Origin: Pseudonocardia autotrophica
Lineage (GTDB): Bacteria; Actinomycetota; Actinomycetes; Mycobacteriales; Pseudonocardiaceae
Length of the DNA stretch: 64,000 nucleotides
Assembly: GCF_003945385.1 (NCBI RefSeq)
Contig: NZ_AP018920.1
Coordinates: 6,510,001-6,574,000, forward strand
Direction of reading: 5' to 3'
This document shows positions 53,032 through 62,960 of the stretch, piece after piece. Position numbers and translations under genes: made by a program. Numbering within the stretch: position 1 is the stretch's first letter; every line of letters starts with the position of its first letter. Under the pieces are notes generated by a model that was given only the letters and a program-made list of their open reading frames with translations, did not search any database and was not told where the DNA came from.

Positions 53032-53808
53032 TCACCGCCGGTAGTCGGGCGCGCGCTTCTCCAGGAAGGCCGCCATGCCCTCCTTCTGGTCCGGGGTGGC
53101 GAACAGCGCGTGGAAGGTGCGCCGCTCGAACCGGATCCCCTCGGCCAGGGTGGACTCGAAGACCACGTCGACGGCCTCCTTCGCGGCGGCGGCCGCGGTC
53201 CGGGACATCCCGGCGATCGTCGCCGCCACCTCGACGGCGGTGTCCACCAGCTCGGCGGCCGGGACGATCCGGCTGACCAGCCCGGCCCGCTCGGCCTCCT
53301 CGGCGTCCATCGTGCGCCCGGTCAGGCACAGGTCCATCGCCTTGGCCTTACCGACAGTCCTGGTCAGCCGCTGCGAACCGCCCATCCCGGGGATCACCCC
53401 GAGCTTGATCTCCGGCTGGCCGAACCGGGCGGTGTCCGCGGCGATCAGCAGATCGCACATCATCGCCAGCTCGCAGCCGCCGCCCAGTGCGTGCCCGGCG
53501 ACCGCGGCGACGACCGGGGTGCGCAGTCCGCGCAGGCCGTCCCAGCCCGCGAACAGGTCCTGCTCGGTCACCTCCCGGTGCGAGAGCCCGGCCATCTCGG
53601 AGATGTCCGCGCCGGCGGCGAACGCCCGCTCCGAGCCGGTGATCACCACCGCACCGATCACCGGATCGGCGTCGAACGCCCGTACCGCGTCGATCACCTC
53701 GGTCATCACCTGGTGGTTCAGCGCGTTGAGCGCCTTGGGCCGGTCCAGCCGGACCAGGCCGACCCCCTCGGCGGGGGTGCTCACCACGATCGTCGAGTAC
53801 CCGCCCAT
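53032..53808 (-). CDS. Enoyl-CoA hydratase (crotonase family)
   Basis: A 258-residue crotonase. The oxyanion-hole regions [14 protein letters not shown] and [20 protein letters not shown], and the two catalytic Glu (E in [25 protein letters not shown]) are intact. In the valine pathway it would hydrate methacrylyl-CoA to 3-hydroxyisobutyryl-CoA. Last gene of the operon, 1 nt after mmsB. Confidence 0.93.
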   Translation of the reverse strand: MGGYSTIVVSTPAEGVGLVRLDRPKALNALNHQVMTEVIDAVRAFDADPVIGAVVITGSERAFAAGADISEMAGLSHREVTEQDLFAGWDGLRGLRTPVVAAVAGHALGGGCELAMMCDLLIAADTARFGQPEIKLGVIPGMGGSQRLTRTVGKAKAMDLCLTGRTMDAEEAERAGLVSRIVPAAELVDTAVEVAATIAGMSRTAAAAAKEAVDVVFESTLAEGIRFERRTFHALFATPDQKEGMAAFLEKRAPDYRR

Positions 53809-53809
53809 C

Positions 53810-54691
53810 TCAGCCGCCCTTCCGGATGTCGGTGACGATCGCCGAGAAGTCCTGCACCCGGTCGTCGCGCTCGGTGAACTCGGTGTAGCGCTCGGTCGCC
53901 CGCCGGCCCATCGCCAGCTCGATCCCGGCCTCGGCGGCGGCGTCCTGGGCCAGCCGCAGGTCCTTGAGCATCAGCTGGGCGGCGAACCCGCCGGTGAAGT
54001 CCCGGTTGGCGGGGCTGCCCGGGACCGGCCCGGGGACCGGGCAGTTGGTGCTGACCGCCCAGCACTGCCCGGACGAGGTGGAGACGACGTCGAACAGTGC
54101 CTGCGGCTCCAGGCCCAGCTTCTCGGCCAGCACGAACGCCTCGGACACCGCGATCATCGACGCGCCGAGCACCATGTTGTTGCACATCTTCGCCACCTGG
54201 CCCGCGCCCGGGTCGCCGCAGCGCACGGTGCGCTTGCCGAGCACGGCCAGTACCGGCTCGGCGTCGGTGATCGCCTCGGGCGCGCCGCCCGCCATGAAGG
54301 TGAGCGTCCCGGCCTCGGCGCCGACCACGCCACCGGACACGGGTGCGTCGACCGACCGGTGTCCGGCAGCGGCCGCGGCCGCGTGGGCCGCCCGGGACGA
54401 GCCGACGTCGATCGTCGAGCAGTCCACGAACAGCGCTCCGGCCGGTGCCGCGGGCAGCAGCTCGGCGTAGACGTCGGTGACGTGCTTGCCGCTGGGCAGC
54501 ATGGTGATCACCACCTCGGCACCGGTGACGGCCTCCGGGCTGCTACCGGCGACGTCCACCCCGGCCCGTGCTGCGGTCTCCCGCGCGGCCGGCACCGGGT
54601 CGTACCCGGTGACGGTGTGTCCCGCGGCGACCAGGTTGGCGGCCATCGGCCCGCCCATGTTCCCCAGCCCGACGACGGCGATGCGGCTCAT
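53810..54691 (-). CDS. mmsB: 3-hydroxyisobutyrate dehydrogenase
   Basis: A 293-residue NAD-dependent dehydrogenase. NAD motif [15 protein letters not shown] starts at 5; substrate motif [16 protein letters not shown] near 114; catalytic Lys in [15 protein letters not shown] near 168. It oxidises 3-hydroxyisobutyrate to methylmalonate semialdehyde. Its start overlaps the upstream hydrolase stop. Confidence 0.94.
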   Translation of the reverse strand: MSRIAVVGLGNMGGPMAANLVAAGHTVTGYDPVPAARETAARAGVDVAGSSPEAVTGAEVVITMLPSGKHVTDVYAELLPAAPAGALFVDCSTIDVGSSRAAHAAAAAAGHRSVDAPVSGGVVGAEAGTLTFMAGGAPEAITDAEPVLAVLGKRTVRCGDPGAGQVAKMCNNMVLGASMIAVSEAFVLAEKLGLEPQALFDVVSTSSGQCWAVSTNCPVPGPVPGSPANRDFTGGFAAQLMLKDLRLAQDAAAEAGIELAMGRRATERYTEFTERDDRVQDFSAIVTDIRKGG

Positions 54692-55773
54692 CGTTCACCT
54701 TCCAGTCCCAGCTCGGCGACGTCGGTCAGCGGGGCCAGGTAGCCCTCGACCGTGGCGTCGTCCACCTGTTCGAGCACCGCGGGGTTCCAGCGCGGTGTGC
54801 GGTCCTTGTCGATCACCTGGGCCCGGATGCCCTCCACCAGATCCGGCGCGGCGAGGCAGCGCAGCGAGACCCGGTACTCCTGGTTCAGCGCCTCGGACAG
54901 GGACCGGTGCGACCGGGCCCTGCGGATCGCGGCCAGCGCGACCTTCACGCAGGACGGCGACTTCTGGCCGATCGTCTTGGCGGTGTCCTCGGCCTCCGAC
55001 ACCCCGGACGTGGCGAGCCGGTGCACGATCTCCTCCGCCGTCGGGGCCTCGAAGCACCGGTCGATCCACCACCGGTACGCCGACAGCTCCGGCTCCGGCT
55101 CGGGCTCGGCCAGGTCCTGCAGCAGACCGCCGAGCGCCTCGGGCAGCTCCGCGGCCGGGACCCGCAGGTCGGCCAGCGCGGACATCAGCGCGGGGAGCTT
55201 GCCGGTCGGCAGGTACCAGTCGGCGAAGCCCATGGCGAGCGCGTCGCCGGCCCCGAGCACGGCCCCGGTCAGCGCGGCGTAGAGCCCCAGCTCACCGGAC
55301 GCCCGCGACAGCAGCCAGGTGCCGCCGACGTCGGGGACCAGCCCGATCCCGACCTCGGGCATGCCGAGCCGGGTCCGCTCGGTGACGATCCGGTGGCTCG
55401 CGTGCCCGGAGACACCGACGCCGCCGCCCATCACCAGGCCGTCCATCACCGCCACGTACGGCTTCGGGTAGCGCCCGATCAGCGCGTTGAGGTGGTACTC
55501 GTCCCGCCAGAAGTCGCGGGTGGCGGCGCCGCCCACCTGCGCGTCGGCGTGGATGCCACGGATGTCACCGCCCGCGCACAGTCCGCGCTCGCCGGCCCCG
55601 GTGAGGACCACCGCGCCGACGCCGTCGTCGGTGGCCCACGCGCGCAGGGTGGCGTCGATGGTCAGCACCATCTCGTGGGTGAGGGCGTTGATCGCCTTCG
55701 GCCGGTCCAGCACGATCCGGCCGATCCCGCCGGTCCGCTCGACCCGCACGTCGTTCGTGGGCCCGCTGCTCAT
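54688..55773 (-). CDS. 3-hydroxyisobutyryl-CoA hydrolase
   Basis: A 361-residue crotonase-fold hydrolase. The long C-terminal domain (WIDRCFEAPTAEEIVHRL; SPSCVKVALAAIRRA) is typical of HIBCH and not of hydratases. Active-site stretches are GLCAGGDIRGIH and DGLVMGGGVGVS. It releases 3-hydroxyisobutyrate. ATG at 55773 overlaps the acyl-CoA dehydrogenase stop. Confidence 0.92.
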   Translation of the reverse strand: MSSGPTNDVRVERTGGIGRIVLDRPKAINALTHEMVLTIDATLRAWATDDGVGAVVLTGAGERGLCAGGDIRGIHADAQVGGAATRDFWRDEYHLNALIGRYPKPYVAVMDGLVMGGGVGVSGHASHRIVTERTRLGMPEVGIGLVPDVGGTWLLSRASGELGLYAALTGAVLGAGDALAMGFADWYLPTGKLPALMSALADLRVPAAELPEALGGLLQDLAEPEPEPELSAYRWWIDRCFEAPTAEEIVHRLATSGVSEAEDTAKTIGQKSPSCVKVALAAIRRARSHRSLSEALNQEYRVSLRCLAAPDLVEGIRAQVIDKDRTPRWNPAVLEQVDDATVEGYLAPLTDVAELGLEGER

Positions 55774-56927
55774 GACTCCGCTCCCATCAGTCCGCGGGAG
55801 ACGATCACGCGCATGACCTCGTTGGTTCCCTCGAGGATCCGGTGCACGCGCAGGTCCCGCACGATCTTCTCGATGCCGTACTCGGCCAGGTAGCCGTAGC
55901 CGCCGTGCAGCTGCAGCGCCGCGTCGGCGACCTCGTGACCGGTGTCGGTGGCCAGCCGCTTCGCCATCGCGCAGAGCCGGGTGGCGTCCGGCTCGCCCGC
56001 GTCGGCGGCCCGCGCCGCCCGGTGCAGCAGCAGCCGGGCGGCGGCCAGCTCGGTGTGCGCGTCGGCCACCCGGAACCGCAGGCCCTGCCTGCCGGACAGC
56101 GGCTCGCCGAACGCGCGGCGGTCGGCGAGGTGTGCGATCGCCCGGTCCAGCGCGGACCTGGCTCCGCCGAGCGAGCAGGCGGCGATGTTCAGCCGCCCGC
56201 CGTCCAGCCCGCCCATCGCGATCCGGAACCCGCCGCCCTCGTCGCCGAGCCGGTCGGTGTCGGGCACCCGGACCCCGCGCAGCACCACCTGCCGGGTGGG
56301 CTGGGCGTTCCAGCCCATCTTGGCCTCGTTCGGCCCGAACTCCAGGGCGTCGCGGTGCACCAGGAACGCGGTGATCCCGCCGGCGCCCGGCCCGCCGGTA
56401 CGGGCGAACACCAGGTAGCGCTCGGACGTCCCGGCCCCGGAGATGAACTGCTTGACGCCGTCCATCACCCAGTGCTCGCCGTCGCGCACGGCGCTGGTGC
56501 GCAGCGCCGCCGCGTCCGATCCGGCGTCCGGCTCGGTGAGGCAGTAGCTGGCCGGCTCGTCCATCGTGCACAGCGCGGGCAGGTACCGGGCCCGCTGCTC
56601 GGCGGTGCCGTGCCGGTCGATCATGCCGGCGACCATGTTGTGGATGGACAGATAACCGGCCAGCGAGGGGCAGCCGGTCGCCAGCGCCTCGAACACCAGC
56701 ACCGCGTCGTAGCGGCTCAGCCCGGTCCCGCCGTGCTCCTCGGCGACGTAGAGCCCGGCCATGCCCAGCTTGGCCGCCTCGCGCAGCACGTCCAGCGGGA
56801 AGTGCTTGTCCCGGTCCCACTCCACCGCGTGCGGGGCGATCCACTCGGTGGCGAAGGCCTCGGCGGTCTCGACCAGTGCCCGCTGCTCCTCGGTCAGCTC
56901 GGCCAGGTCGGCCGGTGCGGCACTCAT
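55770..56927 (-). CDS. Acyl-CoA dehydrogenase (isobutyryl-CoA type)
   Basis: A 385-residue flavoprotein. It has the family stretches YCLTEPDAGSDAAALRTSA and LQLHGGYGYLAEYGIEKIVRDLRVHRILEGTNEV, in which the Glu of EGTNE is the likely catalytic base. Context makes isobutyryl-CoA the expected substrate. The ATG at 56927 overlaps mmsA's stop in ATGA; the frame upstream is not protein-like. Confidence 0.93.
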   Translation of the reverse strand: MSAAPADLAELTEEQRALVETAEAFATEWIAPHAVEWDRDKHFPLDVLREAAKLGMAGLYVAEEHGGTGLSRYDAVLVFEALATGCPSLAGYLSIHNMVAGMIDRHGTAEQRARYLPALCTMDEPASYCLTEPDAGSDAAALRTSAVRDGEHWVMDGVKQFISGAGTSERYLVFARTGGPGAGGITAFLVHRDALEFGPNEAKMGWNAQPTRQVVLRGVRVPDTDRLGDEGGGFRIAMGGLDGGRLNIAACSLGGARSALDRAIAHLADRRAFGEPLSGRQGLRFRVADAHTELAAARLLLHRAARAADAGEPDATRLCAMAKRLATDTGHEVADAALQLHGGYGYLAEYGIEKIVRDLRVHRILEGTNEVMRVIVSRGLMGAES

Positions 56928-58432
56928 GACATGGTCGGGATCACGAAGGAGGCGCCGTCCTTGATCCCGGAGGGCCAGCGCGAGGTGACGGTCTTGGTGC
57001 GGGTGTAGAACTTGAACGAATCCGGTCCGTGCTGGTTGAGATCGCCGAATCCGGAGGCCTTCCACCCGCCGAAGGTGTGGTACGCGATCGGCACCGGGAT
57101 CGGTACGTTCACCCCGACCATCCCGGTGTTCACCCGCGCGGCGAAGTTCCGGGCCGCGTCGCCGTCCCGGGTGAAGATCGAGACGCCGTTGCCGTAGACG
57201 TTCTCGTTGGGCAGCCGCAGGGCCTGTTCGTAGTCCGCTGCCCTGACCACCGACAGCACCGGACCGAAGATCTCGTCCCGGTAGAGCGACATGTCGGTGG
57301 TGACCCGGTCGAACAGCGTGCCGCCGACGAACCAGCCGCCCTCGCCGCCATCGGGCGGGGTGATCCCGCGGCCGTCGACGACCAGCTCGGCACCCTCCTC
57401 GGCGCCGGCCGCGATCGCCGCGGTCACCCGCTGCGCCGCATCCGCCCCGACCAGCGGACCCAGGTCGGCGGTCTCCGAGTCGGAGCGGCCGATCGTCAGG
57501 TTCCGGGCCCGCTCGGCGAGCTTGGCGACCAGCGCGTCCGCGGTCTGTTCACCGACCGGGACGGCCACCGACACGGCCATGCAGCGCTGGCCCGCGGAAC
57601 CGAACGCGGCGCCCGAGATCGCGTCGGCGGCCTGGTCGAGATCGGCGTCCGGCATGACGATCAGGTGGTTCTTCGCCCCGCCGAAGCACTGGGCGCGCTT
57701 GCCGTGCGCGGTGGCGGTCGCATAGACGTACTGCGCGATCGGGGTGGAGCCGACGAAGCCGACCGCCTGGATGTCCGGGTGCACGAGCAGCGCGTCCACC
57801 GCCACCTTGTCGCCGTGCAGCACGGTCAGCACACCGGGCGGCAGGCCCGCCTCGTCGAACAGCTCGGCGATCCGGATCGGGACCGAGGGGTCCCGCTCGG
57901 AGGGCTTGAGCACGACGGCGTTGCCGCAGGCCAGCGCCGGTCCGAGCTTCCAGAGCGGGATCATCGCCGGGAAGTTGAACGGGGTGATCGCGGCGACCAC
58001 GCCGAGCGGCTGGCGCATCGAGTAGACGTCGATCCCGCCGCCGGCGTCGGTGGAGTACTCGCCCTTGAGCAGGTGCGGGGCACCGGCGGCGAACTCGATC
58101 ACCTCCAGGCCGCGCTGGATGTCGCCGCGGGCGTCCGGCAGCGTCTTGCCGTGCTCGGCGGAGAGCAGCGCGGCCAGCTCGTCGTGGTGCTGGTTCGCGA
58201 GCTGCAGGAACCGCAGCAGCACCCGGGCCCGGCGCTGCGGGTTCCAGGCGGCCCACTCCCGCTGGGCCTCGACGGCGACCCGGACGACCTCGTCCACATC
58301 GGATTCATCGGCGAGCCGGACGCGCGCCCGGGCCGTTCCGCGATTGGGGTCGTACACATCGGAGAACCGCTCGGACGACCCCGACCAGGGCTTTCCGGAC
58401 AGGCGGTGTTCGAGCACGTCGATCGCGGCCAC
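56924..58432 (-). CDS. mmsA: Methylmalonate-semialdehyde dehydrogenase (CoA-acylating)
   Basis: A 502-residue aldehyde dehydrogenase of the MmsA group. [28 protein letters not shown] binds NAD; the catalytic Cys is in [12 protein letters not shown]. It converts methylmalonate semialdehyde to propionyl-CoA and CO2, feeding the methylcitrate cycle. The GTG at 58432 follows AAGGAG; the longer frame from 58489 would add 19 residues without family likeness. First gene of the operon, all genes coupled. Confidence 0.95.
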   Translation of the reverse strand: MAAIDVLEHRLSGKPWSGSSERFSDVYDPNRGTARARVRLADESDVDEVVRVAVEAQREWAAWNPQRRARVLLRFLQLANQHHDELAALLSAEHGKTLPDARGDIQRGLEVIEFAAGAPHLLKGEYSTDAGGGIDVYSMRQPLGVVAAITPFNFPAMIPLWKLGPALACGNAVVLKPSERDPSVPIRIAELFDEAGLPPGVLTVLHGDKVAVDALLVHPDIQAVGFVGSTPIAQYVYATATAHGKRAQCFGGAKNHLIVMPDADLDQAADAISGAAFGSAGQRCMAVSVAVPVGEQTADALVAKLAERARNLTIGRSDSETADLGPLVGADAAQRVTAAIAAGAEEGAELVVDGRGITPPDGGEGGWFVGGTLFDRVTTDMSLYRDEIFGPVLSVVRAADYEQALRLPNENVYGNGVSIFTRDGDAARNFAARVNTGMVGVNVPIPVPIAYHTFGGWKASGFGDLNQHGPDSFKFYTRTKTVTSRWPSGIKDGASFVIPTMS

Positions 58433-58551
58433 AACAGCTCCTTCGCACGGCAGCAGTAAACAACGTCGACCATAAAGTCGGACGTCCATCTATGTCCAAT
58501 ACCAGCGGATACGTGACCAGAGACACGTCGATGAATGCGGAAAATGGCATG

Positions 58552-58589
58552 CCGAAAACCGGAAGGGCGACTGCCCTCCCGGTTTTCGG
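58552..58589 (-). terminator. Terminator of the citrate synthase operon
   Basis: CCGAAAACCGG (58552-58562) pairs with CCGGTTTTCGG (58579-58589); an inner AGGGC/GCCCT stem extends it. On the minus strand it lies 19 nt after the citrate synthase stop and is followed by CATTTTCC. A rho-independent type that also separates the operon from mmsA. Nothing else is seen in 58433-58607. Confidence 0.75.
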
Positions 58590-58607
58590 GATACCTCGGG
58601 AAAGAAC

Positions 58608-59726
58608 TCAGGAAATGACCGGCACCTCCCGCTTGCCCTTACCGTCGTAGGTGGCGACGGGACGGATCAGGATGTTGTCGCCGGCCTGTTCGACGGCGTG
58701 CGCGGTCCAGCCGCTGACCCGCGACATCGCGAACAGCGCGGCGAACATGGGCGGGTCGAAGCCGATGAGGTGGTAGAGCGGGCCGGCCGCGTAGTCGAGG
58801 TTCGGCCGCAGGCCCTTGTCCCGGAGCATCGCCCCGGCCAGCACCTCGTAGAACGCCATCAGCTCACGGCCGCCACGCAGCTCCGCGGTCCGGCGCAGGT
58901 GCGGGTGCAGCACCGGCACCCGGGAGTCGCCCCGCTTGTAGACCCGGTGGCCGAAGCCCATGACCGTGTCCCCGGCCTCGATCCGGGCGGCGAGCCACTC
59001 GTCGACCGCGTCCGGGTCGCCGATCTCGGCGAACTGGTTCATCACGGCCTCGTTCGCGCCGCCGTGCAGCGCGCCCTTCAGCGCGCCGATCCCGGCGACC
59101 ACCGCGCTGTAGAGGTCCGACCTGGTCGAGGTGACCACTCGCGCGGCGAACGCGGAGGCGTTGAAGCTGTGCTCGGCGTAGAGCAGCATCGAGACCTCGA
59201 AGGCCCGCACGATCTCGGGCTCCGGGACCTCACCGAACGCCATGTGCAGGAAGTTCTCCGCGTAGGGCAGGTCCGCACGCGGCGCGATCGGCTGCTGCCC
59301 GCGGCGGCGGCGCTGGTCCAGCGCGACCACGGTCGGCAGCAGCGCGATCAGCCGGACCGCCTTCTCCCGGCTCGCCTCCGGGGAGGTGTCCCCGGCGTCC
59401 GGGTCGAACGCGCCGAGCCAGCTGACCGCGGTGCGCAGCACGTCCATCGGGTGGCAGTCGACCGGCAGCGAGGCCAGCAGCGAGGCCAGCGCGGGATCGA
59501 GCGCGCGCCCGGCCCGCTCCCGGCGGTCCAGCTCGGCGCGCTCGTCCGGGTCCGGCAGCTCGCCGGACAGCAGCAGCGCGACGACGTCGAGGAAGGTGTG
59601 CCGCCGGGCCAGCTCCCCGACCGGGTAGCCGCGGAAGAGCAGCTGGTTGTGGTCCGGGTCGACGTCGGAGATCGCGGTGCTGTCGGCGACCACGCCGACC
59701 AGGCCACGTCGGGCGTTCTCGGTCAT
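58608..59726 (-). CDS. Citrate/2-methylcitrate synthase paralogue
   Basis: A 372-residue citrate synthase close to prpC at 46469 (shared GLAGVVADTTAIS-like start, EHSFNASAFAARV, MGFGHRVYKRGDSRVP). Catalytic His, His and Asp regions are intact. With the isocitrate lyase-like and hydroxyacyl-CoA dehydrogenase genes it forms a three-gene operon. Whether it prefers acetyl-CoA or propionyl-CoA cannot be told. ATG overlaps the upstream stop. Confidence 0.9.
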   Translation of the reverse strand: MTENARRGLVGVVADSTAISDVDPDHNQLLFRGYPVGELARRHTFLDVVALLLSGELPDPDERAELDRRERAGRALDPALASLLASLPVDCHPMDVLRTAVSWLGAFDPDAGDTSPEASREKAVRLIALLPTVVALDQRRRRGQQPIAPRADLPYAENFLHMAFGEVPEPEIVRAFEVSMLLYAEHSFNASAFAARVVTSTRSDLYSAVVAGIGALKGALHGGANEAVMNQFAEIGDPDAVDEWLAARIEAGDTVMGFGHRVYKRGDSRVPVLHPHLRRTAELRGGRELMAFYEVLAGAMLRDKGLRPNLDYAAGPLYHLIGFDPPMFAALFAMSRVSGWTAHAVEQAGDNILIRPVATYDGKGKREVPVIS

Positions 59727-60505
59727 CGGTGTTCCTCCGTTGTGCGGGCGGCGGAACCGCCGCCCGCCCGTGCGTGTCGGGTGTCGCGCGTCGCGATGAC
59801 GCCGCGTTCGGCGGCGTCCGGCGCGGTCCGCGGGAGGGTGACGGGGTGGATCACGACGTCCATGCCGAGTTCGGCGAGCCGCCGGGGGGTGGGCGGCGGG
59901 CTGTGGTCGGACGCGGTCGCGTCGACCAGCAGCGGGATGTCGAGCGCCTCGCGGAGGACGGTGTACCCGGCCTCCGTCTCCGGGCGCCCGACGACGATCA
60001 GATCGGCGCCGGCGGCCACCTGGGCCCTGGCGCGGTCGACCGCGTCGATCAGTCCTTCGGTGCTGCGGACGGCCGGCCGCACACCGATCAGCAGGTCCGG
60101 GTCCCGGCGGGCGCCCAGCGCGACCGCGAGCCGGGTCACCGGGTCGTCGGATCCGGGCGGCGGACCCGCCGCACCGGCGGGATCCGGGCGGGCGAGGTCG
60201 TCCAGCAGGATCGCCGAGACGCCCGCCACCTCCAGCAGCTCGACCGCCCGCTCGACGTCGGCGATCCCGCCGAGGTCGACCAGTACCGGCAGCGGCATCG
60301 CCCGCACGATCCCGGCCACGACCTCGCCCGACGGGCCGAGATCGGCCCAGGCCAGGTGCACCCCGTCCAGGCCGCAGGCAGCGGCCCGGCCCGCGGCGGC
60401 CGCGGTGGGCACCGACCGGAACCGCAGCGCGGGGCCGGTGCGGCCGGCGAGCGATTCGCGCAGCAGCGCGCGGCGCCGCCGGGCCGGGATCTCGGTGCTG
60501 AGCAT
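59723..60505 (-). CDS. Isocitrate lyase/PEP mutase-like protein lacking the catalytic loop
   Basis: A 260-residue protein with the PrpB/PEP mutase barrel outline: ACGLDGVHLAWADLG, LPVLVDLGGIADVERAVELLEVAGVSAILLDD and LIGVRPAVRSTEGLIDAVDRA align with PrpB. The metal/substrate residues DADTGWGG are replaced by DLGGIADV, and the EDQ..KRCGH loop by LDDLARPDP, so lyase activity is unlikely. The C-terminus is also short. It may be a degenerate or regulatory paralogue. ATGA overlap with the synthase gene. Confidence 0.78.
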   Translation of the reverse strand: MLSTEIPARRRRALLRESLAGRTGPALRFRSVPTAAAAGRAAACGLDGVHLAWADLGPSGEVVAGIVRAMPLPVLVDLGGIADVERAVELLEVAGVSAILLDDLARPDPAGAAGPPPGSDDPVTRLAVALGARRDPDLLIGVRPAVRSTEGLIDAVDRARAQVAAGADLIVVGRPETEAGYTVLREALDIPLLVDATASDHSPPPTPRRLAELGMDVVIHPVTLPRTAPDAAERGVIATRDTRHARAGGGSAARTTEEHR

Positions 60506-60506
60506 C

Positions 60507-61388
60507 TCAGCCCCCTCCGGCGCCGGGCTCGGGGTAGGCGTGGAACCCGCGGCCGGCCTTGCGGCCCAGCAGGCCCGCCTGGACCATCCGGCGCAGCAGC
60601 GGCGGCGGCGAGTACAGCGGCTCGCGGTCCTCCGCGTACATCGACTCGGCGATCGCGGCGACCGTGTCCAGCCCGATCAGGTCGGCCAGCTCCAGCGGGC
60701 CCATCGGGTGCGCGCAGCCGAGCTTCATGCCCCGGTCGACGTCGGCCGGGGTGGCCCGGCCGGTCTCCACCATCCGGACGGCGGCGAGCAGGTAGGGCAC
60801 CAGCAGCGCGTTCACCACGAACCCGGCCCGGTCCGCCGCCCGGACGATCTGCTTGCCGAGGGTGCCGGTGACGAAGGCCTCCACCCGCTCCCGGGTCTGC
60901 GGCGAGGTGGTCAGCGAGCCGATCACCTCGACCAGCGGCAGCACCGGGACCGGGTTGAAGAAGTGCAGCCCGATCACGTTGCCCGGCCGGTCGGTCCCGT
61001 GCGCCAGCTTCATGATCGGGATCGAGCTGGTGTTCGAGGCGATGATCGCCGACGGATCGGCGAGCACCTTGTCGATCCGGGTGATCAGGTCGGCCTTGAC
61101 CAGCTCGTCCTCGATCACCGCCTCGACCACCAGCTGCCGGTCGGCGAGCTCACCGACGTCGGTGACGAACCGCAGCCGCCCGTCGGCGGCCGACCGCTCG
61201 GCCCCGGTGAGCCGGCCCCGGTCCACCGCGCGGTCCAGGGAGACCCGGATCCGCTCACGGCCCGCCTCGGCGGCCTCCCCGCCCTGCTCGACCACGACGA
61301 CGTCGCACCCGGCGCGGGCACACACCTCGGCGATGCCCGCGCCCATCTGACCGGCGCCGACGACGCCGACCCTCTCGATCTCACTCAC
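60507..61388 (-). CDS. 3-hydroxybutyryl-CoA dehydrogenase family protein
   Basis: A 293-residue dehydrogenase. NAD motif GVVGAGQMGAGIAEVCARA, then SNTSSIP, HFFNPVPVLPLVEV with the catalytic His, and C-terminal GCAHPMGPLELADLIGLD. It is the intact version of the decayed gene at 43521. GTG at 61388 has GGAGG 4 nt upstream. First of three genes with the PrpB-like and citrate synthase genes. Confidence 0.93.
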   Translation of the reverse strand: MSEIERVGVVGAGQMGAGIAEVCARAGCDVVVVEQGGEAAEAGRERIRVSLDRAVDRGRLTGAERSAADGRLRFVTDVGELADRQLVVEAVIEDELVKADLITRIDKVLADPSAIIASNTSSIPIMKLAHGTDRPGNVIGLHFFNPVPVLPLVEVIGSLTTSPQTRERVEAFVTGTLGKQIVRAADRAGFVVNALLVPYLLAAVRMVETGRATPADVDRGMKLGCAHPMGPLELADLIGLDTVAAIAESMYAEDREPLYSPPPLLRRMVQAGLLGRKAGRGFHAYPEPGAGGG

Positions 61389-61414
61389 GGTGCCTCCGTG
61401 TCCGGGATGGGGGT

Positions 61415-61448
61415 GACCGGCGGGGCGGCGGGCGCCGCCCCGCCGGTC
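61415..61448. terminator. Terminator after isocitrate lyase
   Basis: GACCGGCGGGGCGGC (61415-61429) and GCCGCCCCGCCGGTC (61434-61448) form a perfect 15-bp stem with a 4-nt loop, 9 nt after the aceA stop. It separates aceA from the dehydrogenase operon, which therefore needs its own promoter or read-through. Confidence 0.75.
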
Positions 61449-61457
61449 GGGGAGAAA

Positions 61458-62750
<1,293 letters not shown>

Positions 62751-62916
62751 GTCGTGCTCCTTCTGCGAATGTTCTCGTCCGTGTCTGTTCGCACACGGCG
62801 CCCGGGATGACGGACAACCGCACTGCGCTGTTCGAACGGGGTATGACCAGCATCGGAGCCGTGACGGCGATCGGCGACGGTGGCCGATTGCCAAGATCTG
62901 CACATCTTCCGGAGCG

Positions 62917-62935
62917 TTTTTGCAAATGTTGCAAA
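62917..62935. promoter_or_regulatory. RamB-type operator candidate between aceA and ramB
   Basis: Two copies of TTGCAAA (62920-62926 and 62929-62935, 9 bp apart) lie 25-41 bp before the ramB start and ~170 bp before aceA. Corynebacterial RamB binds AAACTTTGCAAA-like sites in acetate genes, including its own. Nothing else recognisable is in 62751-62960. Confidence 0.55.
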
Positions 62936-62960
62936 TAGCGAGTTTCGATACAGTTCCGGC

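Noticed and set aside
59723..60505. Functional second methylisocitrate lyase
   Set aside because: The KRCGH loop and metal-binding DADTG residues are missing.
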